From positions 26,719,090 to 26,783,089 of the forward strand of contig NC_084591.1 in NCBI RefSeq assembly GCF_033807715.1: 64,000 bases of DNA, written 5' to 3'. This document shows, piece by piece, positions 26,668-35,838 of this stretch. The notes beneath the pieces were generated by a model that saw only the letters and a list, made by a program, of their open reading frames with translations, was not told the DNA's origin and searched no databases. The stretch is from Cololabis saira. Its lineage: Eukaryota; Chordata; Actinopteri; Beloniformes; Belonidae. The position numbers and the translations under genes were made by a program. Numbering within the stretch: the first letter of the stretch is position 1; every line of letters starts with the position of its first letter.

Positions 26668-27269
26668 AAAGACTCCAGTGCAAGCCACCATCTCTCTCTT
26701 GAGGGTTCCTGAGCAACACAGTGAGTTTTGATTCCTGTGAGCCAACACAACTTGTCCTCCTTCCCCCTTCAGTTGCTGTGACATCAAAGTCCTCTGACTA
26801 CAAAGCCTCACACCAACTGTGCAATACTGAGAAAAGCGAATACTAACAGGTTGTTAAAAAAAAAGAGCAAAATGAGTTGTGTTTCAGATCAAAATGGAAC
26901 CAAATAATCCTGAAACACAGTCATTTATCCTCTGGGTCTTTGATAGGCACTTTCATTGTCTTCCACAGGCAGAAGCCTTGGAGCCCTTCACCAAGCCCAC
27001 CCCTAACTTGATTACCTGCCTTCACTTGTAAATTACGGTTGCAAATGAGATTAAATATATGCTTAGCTGCTCCTATGAGCAACTTGAAGAATTTCTAGTT
27101 ATCTGAACATTATCTGGTGCCAGAAGATCACATTTTAACAACTTTTTTGGGGGGGGTTTGTTTGATTCCCACGCCGCGTCGCCCCGCCATCGCCGGCTAT
27201 GACTCATGCAGGTAGAGGATTTTCTACCTGCGGCTGCGACCAGCCCCGGCGTTTCCCCCCGTCCTTTAC
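26668..27269. other. SRGAP1 intron 1, proximal end
   Basis: This is the intron next to the SRGAP1 exon 1 donor site. It turns GC-rich from about 27160, consistent with a CpG-rich promoter and first-exon region. No further feature is seen. Confidence 0.5.
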
Positions 27270-27333
27270 CTTTCACTTGACTCTCGTACTCCGCGATGAT
27301 CTCCTTGTCCTTTTTGAACCTCGGCGTGGACAT
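27270..27333 (-). CDS. srgap1: SRGAP1 first coding exon (F-BAR RhoGAP), partial gene
   Basis: The exon encodes the 21-residue N-terminus of the slit-robo Rho GTPase-activating protein: MSTPRFKKDKEIIAEYESQV followed by K, then a split codon at the donor AAAG|GTAAAG. Vertebrate SRGAP1 begins almost identically, with one extra serine after the third or fourth residue. The full protein (about 1,080 residues) has an F-BAR domain, a RhoGAP domain that turns off Cdc42/Rac/Rho, and an SH3 domain that binds Robo receptors; it shapes membranes and steers migrating neurons. Only this exon is in the window. The other exons must lie beyond position 1, so intron 1 exceeds 27 kb, as expected for this gene. 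RXYLT1 lies upstream in the same orientation, as in human 12q14. SRGAP2 and SRGAP3 have similar starts, so the paralogue call leans on the RXYLT1 neighbour. Confidence 0.9.
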
Positions 27334-27706
27334 TTTGCCGTCTTCCTGTGTCCGACGCTCGTCGGAAACTTCTTTAAAAAACTGTTTGTCAACCAAAGCG
27401 GACTCCTACAGCCGCCGACGCATCCCCGCACGGTCGGTGTGGGAGCAGGCGCCGGAGAGGGAAAAATAAAATAATAAAGAGTATTTCACGGGATTTGACT
27501 CCGTGACAAAAAAAAACTCAGGGGAAGGGAATGGTTTACTTCTCCATAGTTGCCCTTCCCTCTGGATACGAGGTGCATGCACGGCGGCGGGGCCAATGCG
27601 CAATCCTGCTGCTCCGACCAATGAATCCAGTCAACTCTGTGAAGAGTCGCGCAACAGCAGCGCTCCCGCAGGAGGAGGAGGAGGAGGAGGAAACATGCAA
27701 GTTTGA
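27334..27706 (-). promoter_or_regulatory. SRGAP1 5' untranslated and promoter region
   Basis: GC-rich sequence directly upstream of the SRGAP1 start codon, with CpG dinucleotides and a (GGA)n run at 27671-27690 on the plus strand. I see no TATA box at a convincing spacing. It probably holds the 5' untranslated region and a core promoter; the transcription start cannot be placed from sequence alone. A MITE abuts it at 27707. Confidence 0.5.
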
Positions 27707-28100
27707 TGCTGCGTTCCATTTACCTCGGAAGTCGGAACTGGGAACTGGGAATGACGTCACAGCCGAGTTATCAGCGTTCCAGTTACAAAGTCGGAAAACA
27801 AGTTTGTAGTTCGCATATCACATGAAAAATGTGAAGTACACTATAGCAGCATATATATGCCGAACAATACTTGTTTATGACTGATTTAGTGTGACCAAAA
27901 CTAGAATGAAGTGCTACGAATTATTACAGAGCTCTCTTCTACTGTTTACAACCGGGGCAGCCATCTTGGAATGTGAACTCGGGGGTGGTGAAGAATCTCC
28001 CACTTTCCCAGTGGGAAATCCCACTTCGAGGGCGTTCCAGTTGAAAAATCCAACTGGGAACTGGGAAATCCCCACTTCCGAGGACAAATGGAACGCGGCA
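27707..28100. mobile_element. MITE with TGC-GCGTTCCATTTA ends, long copy, 394 bp
   Basis: Ends TGCTGCGTTCCATTT and AAATGGAACGCGGCA are inverted repeats, and TGA flanks both sides (27704-27706, 28101-28103). It shares its outer parts with the 192-bp copy at 20855-21046, and adds a central AT-rich block of about 200 bp. Its right half contains smaller inverted words such as TCCCACT/AGTGGGA. It sits just upstream of the SRGAP1 first exon, where it could alter promoter activity. Confidence 0.85.
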
Positions 28101-28103
28101 TGA

Positions 28104-28412
28104 GAGTCTCCGCGGCGGGGTTCAGTCAAACACCCCCCTCCACATAGTCCAGGAAGGTTTTATGGAAGTGGTTTCCAGTGTGGAGCTCGCAGGCACGCAC
28201 TACCCCCCCCTGGCGGGTCCTTCCCCCCCAGCTCCAGCACCCTCCCTAGCAGACAGGCCGCCCTGCAGCTGGAGACATGCAGCCGGAGTCCTGCAGGGAG
28301 ACGGGAGGAGAGGAAGAGGAGAGGAGAGGAAGAGGAAGAGGAGAGGAGAGGAAGAGGAGAGGAGAGGAAGAGGAGGGTCGGATCTGGATCTGCTGACACG
28401 CAGCTACACGAC
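28104..28412. repeat. GA-rich low-complexity tract in upstream region
   Basis: Positions 28300-28377 are an almost pure purine run built of GAGGA and GGAAGA units. The rest of this 300-bp gap is GC-rich with C runs. The open frames across it on both strands come from this biased composition and are not genes. Confidence 0.8.
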
Positions 28413-28415
28413 TGA

Positions 28416-28542
28416 AGCCTGAATTATGGTTCCGCGTTAAATCGACGTAGAGCCTACGGCGTAGGGTACGCGGCGACGCGCACCGTACGTTGTGCGTCGC
28501 TGCGTACCCGTAAAGGCTCTTCGCGGAACCATAAATCAGCCT
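28416..28542. mobile_element. Harbinger-like foldback MITE, copy 1, 127 bp
   Basis: The ends AGCCTGAATTATGGTTCCGC and the complement of AGGCTGATTTATGGTTCCGC pair across the element, and TGA flanks both sides (28413-28415, 28543-28545). The GC-rich interior contains GAGCCTACGGCGTAGGGTAC. It is closely related to the 153-bp copy at 50705-50857. The 3-bp duplication and near-complete palindrome suggest a PIF/Harbinger-type MITE. It can fold into one long hairpin. Confidence 0.85.
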
Positions 28543-28550
28543 TGACTACT

Positions 28551-29500
28551 GACTCCCAAATTAAAAGTTTTGGAGGGTTTTTTGTCTGGTCCATATTTAA
28601 TACTGTCCTAGGTATTACTTGGGATAGAACACCTGCTTATTTCATGGGAAATGTTGAGGTTTTGGGAGAAAAAAAAAATGAAATTCCACTTTTAGTCCAA
28701 CAAATGTAGTTAAAAAACCAAACACTACCAAGAATATGTCTATATTTTCACCTATGTTTTCCTCTAATAGCAGTTTGGGCAACACCCTTTAAATCAATGC
28801 TCAATACTGAAAAGGGAGACATTCTATAAATTGACTAATAACCTATAAATAGAAGTGAAGGGTGGAGAACAGAAATTAATTACAGCACCAATGGATTTTC
28901 TCATTTTAATTTTATAAGTAATAGTTTCTTACGTTTAGACTCCCAAATCTAAAAGTTTTGGGAGTTTTTTTCTGGTCCATATTTAATACTGTCCTAGGTA
29001 TTACTTGGGAAAGAACACCTGTTTATTTCATGGGAAATATTGAGGTTTTAAATGCGTTTCAGATCAATTCAGTTTATAATTTGTCGTTTTGGCAAAAAAA
29101 AAGTGAAATTCCACCTTTAGTCTAACAAATGTAGTTAAATAACCAACACTACCAAGAATATGTCTATATTTTAACATATGTTTTCCTCTAATAGCAGTTT
29201 GGGCAACACCCTTTAAATCAATGCTCAATACTGAAAAGGGACACATTCTATAAATGGACTAATAACCTATAAATAGAAGTGAAGGGTGGAGAACAGAGAT
29301 TAATTACAGCACCAATGGATTTTATAAGTAATAGTTTCTTACTTTTAGACTCCCAAATCTAAGTTGTTTTTATTTTATTTTTATTTTTTTGGGGGGGGGT
29401 CTGGTCCAAATGTAATACTGTCCTAGGTATTACACAACACCTGTTTATTTCATGGGAAATATTAAGGTTTTAAACATATTTCAGATAAATTCAAATGACT
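28551..29500. repeat. Tandem array of a ~390-bp unit, 2.4 copies
   Basis: Three units start with GACTCCCAAAT at 28551, 28938 and 29348; the first two are complete (387 and 410 bp) and the third is partial. Each holds GTCCATATTTAATACTGTCC or a close variant, and the complete units share TTTCCTCTAATAGCAGTTTG and TTACAGCACCAATGGATTTT. The second has an extra ~35-bp piece. A dispersed partial copy lies at 33965-34210 within RXYLT1. No coding potential is seen. The unit may be a decayed transposon or a local duplication. Confidence 0.85.
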
Positions 29501-29814
29501 GACCTAAAAATCTAAAAAGACACATGAGGGTCACGGGTCATGGGCCACAAAAGGACAGCTGTTGCAGTGGTTGTAAAGAGATGTACAATTGACTGACAAG
29601 AGGTGCTAAACAAAAGTGCACCGATAGAAAACCGAAATAGCCTCAAAGCTTTTCTTAAGACACCCTCATGATGACAAGGATGTTGTTGCCCCTTGATCAA
29701 TAAAAACAGCCAATATGAAAATAGTGACTGATGTACCACGCAGAATAAAACATATATAGGTTAAGTTGCAACCGAGCACTAAAAGCTCCAGTTAAAATAA
29801 AGAGGGAATAGTAT
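29501..29814. other. Spacer between tandem array and LINE
   Basis: About 310 bp of AT-rich sequence. No exon or bounded repeat recognised. Confidence 0.4.
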
Positions 29815-32703
29815 GAATGAATGAATGAATTAATCTTTATTTCGGCTTGTACAGAACAAGATGAAAAGGAAGAGAAAAAAAAAAAAATCAACATTTCTTT
29901 TGCCGAAAAGGTGTAGGCTGAAGCCGTAGCTTATAGTGCCTACCCTTTTTTCTTTTGATCAGCAAAAAAATATGAGACATTATCTTTTACTCAGTGAAAA
30001 CAAACAATACATAAAGAAGAAAAAAATAAATAAGTTAGACAAAATATAAAATTGACATTTCACATCCTAGAATGTTTTTGATAGTATACTTTATAATTAT
30101 AGTGTTTTATATTTATTTACAATATTTTCTTTAAACAATTTCTTAAACTTGACGATAGAGCGACACATTTTTAGGTTGTTATTACAACTATTCCAAATTT
30201 CTTTTGCCTTAACTGATGTACATTTCTTTTTAATATTTGTTCTTGCTGTCGTCAACTCAAACATGAGTTTCCCCCTCAGGTCATAACAGGTTTCTTTTAT
30301 CTGGAACAGGTCCTGAATGCAGTTTGGAAGCAGTTTCTGCTGGGCTTTAAAGGCAAATAAAACAGTTTTCTGCTCTACTATATCATGGAATTTTAAGATA
30401 TTATATTTAATAAAAAGATTATTTGTTGGTTCATAATAGTCGGTTTTATTAATTATCCTTAACGCTCTTTTCTGTAATAGAAAAATAGGGTTTGTATTTG
30501 TTTTGTAGGTGTTACCCCATATCTCCACACAATAAGTCATGTATGGAACTATGAGTGAGTTATACATTAAAAACTGTGCTCTTTGACAGAAAAAATAATT
30601 TGTTTTATTTACTATTGCTAGGGTTTTAGACATTCTTGATTTTACACTATTTATGTGTGATTTCCAGCTAAGTTTATCATCAATTATTACCCCCAGGAAC
30701 TTATTTTCATATACTCTTTCTATTTCCATACCACTAATTTTAATTGTTATATGATTATTTTTTTTTCTAGTGCCAAAAATTATGAACTTAGTTTTAGTTA
30801 GGTTTAATGATAACTTATTGATATCAAACCATGCCTTCACATTTTTCAGTTCTCCTTCCACCACATTCAGCAGCTGTTCCAAATTCTTCCCTGAACAATA
30901 AAGGTTTGTATCATCAGCAAACAAGACATAATTTATTATTTTAGACACTTTACAAATATCATTTATATATAATATGAACAATTTAGGACCTAGCACTGAA
31001 CCTTGTGGGACACCGAAGGTGACTCTTTCTAGTTCTGATTTATCATTATTTAACTCAACATATTGAAATCTGTCATCAAGATAACTCTCTATCCATGAAT
31101 TGGCAATCCCTCTAACACCATATCTCTCTAATTTATTTAATAAAAGTTTATGATCTATGGTGTCAAATGCTTTCTTCAGGTCAATAAACACCCCCACTGT
31201 ATATTCCCCTTTCTCAATAGCAGTTGAAATTTCCTCTACTAGTTTCATCACAGCCATTGAGGTGGACCTGTTACCTCTGAACCCATATTGATTATTGCTC
31301 AGCAGATTGTGTTTTTCTATGAATTTATCAAGTCTATTGACAAACAATTTTTCTATTATTTTTGAGAATTGAGATAATAACGAAATTGGTCTGTAATTAT
31401 TAAAAAGGTGTCTATCTCCGTTTTTGAAGATGGGTATTACTTTGGCGGTTTTCATTTTATTAGGGAAGATTCCAGTTTGAAATGATAGATTACATATATA
31501 GGTCAGTGGTTTTACTATGTTTACTATAATATTTTTAACTAAAGACATATCTATATCTGTCCAATCAGCAGACCTTTTATCTTTGAATTTATGCACAATA
31601 TCAAGTATGTCTATTTCTTTAACTTCACTTATATAAATTGTATAATAATTTCGTTCAACTAGATCTACTAAGCCTTCCTTATTTGCCGGCTCCACAATCT
31701 CATTTGCCAGGTTATAACCCACATTTGAGAAGTATGTATTAAATTCATTGACTATTTCCTTTGGATTATTTACTGTTGTTTTTTTATCCTTCGTAAAATA
31801 ATTGGGATAGTCTGCTTTGCCCTTACCTTTCCTAATTACACTATTTATTACCTTCCATGTCCCCTGTGTATTACTCCGATATTGTTGCAGTAATTTATAA
31901 TAATGCTCTTTCTTCTGAATTCTTATAATTTTTAATAATTTATTTTTATAAGTTTTGTATCTATTTTCGGTTTCTTTCGTTCTATGTTTTAAAAAGTTTT
32001 TATATAATAGATTTTTCTTTTTGCATGCATTTTCAATCCCCCTTGTTATCCAGGGGTTATTTTTGTTCTTGGGCTTTGCAGCTTGTTTTCTTAAGGGACA
32101 GTTCTTGTCATAAAGGTCCAGTAATGTGGCTAGGAAAGCATCATATGCTTTGTTGGGGTTTTTGTTAACATAGACCTCCTGCCAGTCCTGCTCACTAAGG
32201 TCCACATTAAGGGCTGCAATAGTTTCCAGTGTTTTCAATCTTGAAAGGTTATAGATGTTTTGCTTGGGTTCTTTTTTGGCCTTGAAGAAATTATGTAAGA
32301 TGGCAAAAACGGGAAGATGGTCACTGATATCATTCAACAGCAGTCCCCCTGTTATTTCAATATCAATTTCATTAGTAAATATATTATCTATCAAAGTTGC
32401 TGAGTCTATTGTGATTCTGGTTGGTTTTAGTATTATAGGAAAGAGGCTACTGCTATACATTTGATTTATAAAGTCTATTGTTTTATTATTTCCATGTGGA
32501 TTTAGAATATCTATATTAAAATCCCCACAAACTATATTCACTTTGTTATTATTTATATTACTAAACATATCAGCTATTTTATTATTAAATCTATCTAAAC
32601 AAGTACCAGGAGTTCTATATATGCAGCTGATCATTATATTTTTAGCTTTTTCGTTAATAGTATAGTATAAAAGTATGTCCCTACGCCCAATATAATTCTC
32701 CTA
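29815..32703 (-). mobile_element. Non-LTR retrotransposon (LINE), 5'-truncated, intact RT frame
   Basis: Read on the minus strand, the element has part of an apurinic-type endonuclease domain, a complete reverse transcriptase domain, a ~280-bp 3' untranslated region and a terminal (ATTC)n tail (29815-29832). The tail, the endonuclease and the lack of LTRs make it a LINE of the broad jockey/CR1/L2/I assemblage; I cannot settle the clade. The frame stays open upstream of its first methionine to about 32700, where a stop and loss of similarity suggest 5' truncation, the usual outcome of target-primed reverse transcription. No target duplication was identified. It lies between RXYLT1 and SRGAP1, in the same orientation. 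Confidence 0.92.
30097..32634 (-). CDS. LINE ORF2-like protein: endonuclease fragment plus reverse transcriptase
   Basis: An uninterrupted frame of 845 codons. Residues 1-110 are the C-terminal half of an APE-type endonuclease, with GDFNIDIL at 37-44 and the catalytic SDHLPVF at 104-110; the N-terminal endonuclease motifs are missing. The reverse transcriptase follows, with YRPISLLS, AFDTIDH, GVPQGSVLGP and the active-site FADD at about 572-575, then a C-terminal region typical of jockey-type LINEs. The protein nicks DNA and copies its own RNA at the nick. The absence of any stop over 2.5 kb implies a young insertion. Because the endonuclease is incomplete, this copy is unlikely to move by itself. 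The start used is the first ATG in the frame, not a native start. Confidence 0.92.
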   Translation of the reverse strand: MISCIYRTPGTCLDRFNNKIADMFSNINNNKVNIVCGDFNIDILNPHGNNKTIDFINQMYSSSLFPIILKPTRITIDSATLIDNIFTNEIDIEITGGLLLNDISDHLPVFAILHNFFKAKKEPKQNIYNLSRLKTLETIAALNVDLSEQDWQEVYVNKNPNKAYDAFLATLLDLYDKNCPLRKQAAKPKNKNNPWITRGIENACKKKNLLYKNFLKHRTKETENRYKTYKNKLLKIIRIQKKEHYYKLLQQYRSNTQGTWKVINSVIRKGKGKADYPNYFTKDKKTTVNNPKEIVNEFNTYFSNVGYNLANEIVEPANKEGLVDLVERNYYTIYISEVKEIDILDIVHKFKDKRSADWTDIDMSLVKNIIVNIVKPLTYICNLSFQTGIFPNKMKTAKVIPIFKNGDRHLFNNYRPISLLSQFSKIIEKLFVNRLDKFIEKHNLLSNNQYGFRGNRSTSMAVMKLVEEISTAIEKGEYTVGVFIDLKKAFDTIDHKLLLNKLERYGVRGIANSWIESYLDDRFQYVELNNDKSELERVTFGVPQGSVLGPKLFILYINDICKVSKIINYVLFADDTNLYCSGKNLEQLLNVVEGELKNVKAWFDINKLSLNLTKTKFIIFGTRKKNNHITIKISGMEIERVYENKFLGVIIDDKLSWKSHINSVKSRMSKTLAIVNKTNYFFCQRAQFLMYNSLIVPYMTYCVEIWGNTYKTNTNPIFLLQKRALRIINKTDYYEPTNNLFIKYNILKFHDIVEQKTVLFAFKAQQKLLPNCIQDLFQIKETCYDLRGKLMFELTTARTNIKKKCTSVKAKEIWNSCNNNLKMCRSIVKFKKLFKENIVNKYKTL

Positions 32704-33457
32704 GAACTGTCTTTCTGCAATTATCATGCTGTTGCAGAGCCTGTATTAAAAGTACAAGTCTCAGTTTCCAACAACCTCTTGCATACATTTCAGCTGAAAT
32801 CTCACCAGCTGATATTGAACTGGTTCACAGCGCCATCTGTAGGCATAACACAAGCAAAACACCAGCAGGTTCTCTTCCAGATCAATCCATTGGACTTTAT
32901 TGCACTGTAAAAAAACAAGCAAAAAAACAAACGTAAAAAGAAAAAGAAAACAATGCATGCGGGACAGCACTGAAATAAATAGAAAAAAAATGTATACGCA
33001 CACATTGTGTGTATATATACATACATATAAAGTCCAGTTCTGATCAAAAAAGGACATATACCATCAACAAGCTGCTCACAATACAAATTATGTACTGCTG
33101 TCAAACAAAGCCAGGAACCCCATCATTTCATTCTATTCCTGTTTAGTGTTTTCTTAAAATCACAGTTTTAAATGGATATAAGTATACATGAAAAAAAAAA
33201 CACTTTTAAAGTCAGACTTTAAAATACAAAGGTAGCTTACGTTTTCTCTAAACGCCTATACATTATACCATTATAAGAATTTCAATCGCAGCTTTACAAC
33301 TTGACAGCTGCATACATGGTTTTATAATAATCTGGACCAAAAAGTATATCACCGAACATTACCAGTTTCACAATGCCAGTAGTGTACCACATTTTCCACA
33401 AAAAACACAAAATAAATTAAAATCAGTGTTAACCCTGTTGATATTTAAAAGTAGCAT
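32704..33457 (-). other. RXYLT1 3' untranslated region and flank
   Basis: This lies downstream of the RXYLT1 stop codon at 33458. A polyadenylation signal (AATAAA on the minus strand) is at 32896-32901, which would give a 3' untranslated region of about 540 bp. The next feature downstream is the LINE. No other gene is seen. Confidence 0.5.
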
Positions 33458-35796
33458 TCAGACGCTTTTGAAGAAATTCTCCTCAATGACCTCAGTGAAC
33501 CTCTCCTTCATCTGCTGACGGAAGCTGGAGTACCATTCCAACAGCCTTCTCCTCCTGTCCACCCTCTGCTCCTGGGTCATCTTTCTTTCCCTCTCCAGGA
33601 TGACTGGTAGTTCTTTCCAGTCGCTGACAAAAATGAAGGGTGCTCCTGCAGCTTTTAGGAGTCGTAGCGGGGAGCTGGGCCCTGCTGCACAGTTCCCAGG
33701 TGTTAGTACATCCTCCACCACGGGCACTGAGCCGTAGGAGCAAGCCTCGTAGATACGGTAGCACTCTGTGTTGATGCCGACTGGGCAGAGAGTGAGCTCG
33801 CTCTGGGCCAGAGCTGTCTGGTAACGCTTCAAACTGTCAGCTGTTTCCTGAGGGAGCCACCTGGGGAAATGAGGGATAACATGCAAACAGATCAAGCCAC
33901 CATATTAAAACTGCAAAATTTCTTCTAATGCTGACACTTTAAGACGATGTATACGTATCACACTTGTTTTGGCAAAAAAAATGAAATTCTACTTTTAGTC
34001 TCACAAATGTAGTAAAAGAACCAACACTAGCAAGAATACCGGTATTTCTATATTTTCCACATATGTTTTCCTCTAATAGGAGATTGGGTAACACCATTTA
34101 AATCAATGCTTAATACTGAAAAGTGACACATTCTATAAATGGACTAAAATATTATAAATAGAAGTGAAGGATGGTTCTAAGAACAGAGATTAATTACAGC
34201 ACCAATGGAAAGTTTTAAATAAGCTGTTCTGGGGTAAAATTAGACCTAAACCTTTATCTTAGTGGAACACAATGCATGTCATAACAACTTATGTCTAAGA
34301 TTTAGTGCTTGATCAGACTTCTTTACAGAATGAAAAGAAAATAATAACATCTGCTAATAACATCAAGCATTTAAATGTCCCGGAATATCCCAGAAAGAAA
34401 CTGTTGTGTTAATGTGGCAGTCATGTATCATTTTAACCATTGTGTCCTCCCAAGTCTCAAGATCAGACTGACTCACTTAAATTTCACTGAACAAGCCATT
34501 AAAAACACATGTCCTCCTAATAAAGTTGTGTTATTTAAAGTATACATAAGTAGGCAACTTTTCTTACAAATAATATTAAAAATGTCAAGTGAAAAGATGG
34601 GAGAGAGGTTAACACCTCTGTGAAAGCTTTTATAAAACAGGAGATTTCATTAAAAGTTACAGAAAAATTAAAGTCAAATTTAAATTTGACTTGTGGAAAG
34701 CACAATTAACACGTAATGGCTTACACATCTTTTGAAGCAACAAGGAATCAGCTGCCATTCTATCTGAAGGGAGGTCTTGCTTCTTTCAGCAAAACAATTA
34801 CCAAGGTACATTTGATATAAGATTTGTACAAAAATGATTTGATATATTCTCACAGCAATACTTTAAAATTAAATACAAGGTTTTTATTATTTGCAAATCA
34901 TTTAGGAGTCACCTGGGAAATGGAATATTGATGGTTCAATCCCTGGCACTCTCAGTTTGGCAGTATAAAATATAACTGCCCTCTATTTAAGTAATCAGAT
35001 CCTCTTTTTATTTACATTTAACACAATGCTCCAACCCTGAGACTAGTTGTCTAGGTAACATCATGGCTCGTCCATAAATCTATAAAATAGTGAGCAAAGA
35101 CTTACTTATCCCTGGCAGTGGTGATGCATTCCTTATCTAAGCCAGATTGTTTCAGCACCTGCATCAGTATTTCTCTGGAGGAATTTTTGTAAACAGTCCC
35201 CAAAAAGTTGCAGAGGTATGGTCGGTTGGAAGTTATCAGCTGTGTATTAGGCCTGATCATAGGGAACTGCCTGTATCTGCACAGAGACAAAACAACACAG
35301 TGGTGTATTAGACAGTGTTTTACATTTTAAAAATTCTCACACACCTACATTCTATGTATATAGTTGTATAACTGTTTAGCCCTAAGGACACACACACACA
35401 CATGCATAAGACCAAGAAGACAGGGCATACGTGGCAACACCAAGAGGCCACTGGTAGACATCCTTGTCGTTGACCCATGGGCTGTCGTATACCAGGAACA
35501 GTAAGTCTACAAATCCACCATTTCTCTTTAAATGTGGGGCGATCCAGTCATTGTTGCATTGCTCATTACCCAGCAGGACCACAGCCACATGAGACACTGT
35601 GTGGGACTGGACCAGAGCTTGGACATGCTCCAGCCACCGTGTGGAGTAAGTGACCTTCTGCTGCTCACGGCCATTGAGAACCAGAACCAGGCTGTTCATT
35701 TCCAGAGGAACATGACCCTGGACCACAGCAGGACCAGTGTAGAAGCTAAAGAGACAGATGAAAGCAAGAAGTGGGATATCAGAGTCAACTAATAGT

Positions 35797-35838
<42 letters not shown>

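Noticed and set aside
1..27269. A possible second SRGAP1 exon
   Set aside because: I looked on the minus strand for the conserved coiled-coil start that follows exon 1 in vertebrates (EIRAQLVEQQ-type) and found none, so the whole interval is left as intron 1.
28160..28422. Overlapping frames across the purine-rich tract upstream of SRGAP1
   Set aside because: Both arise from the GA-rich low-complexity run, giving serine/leucine or arginine/glutamate strings, not a protein family.
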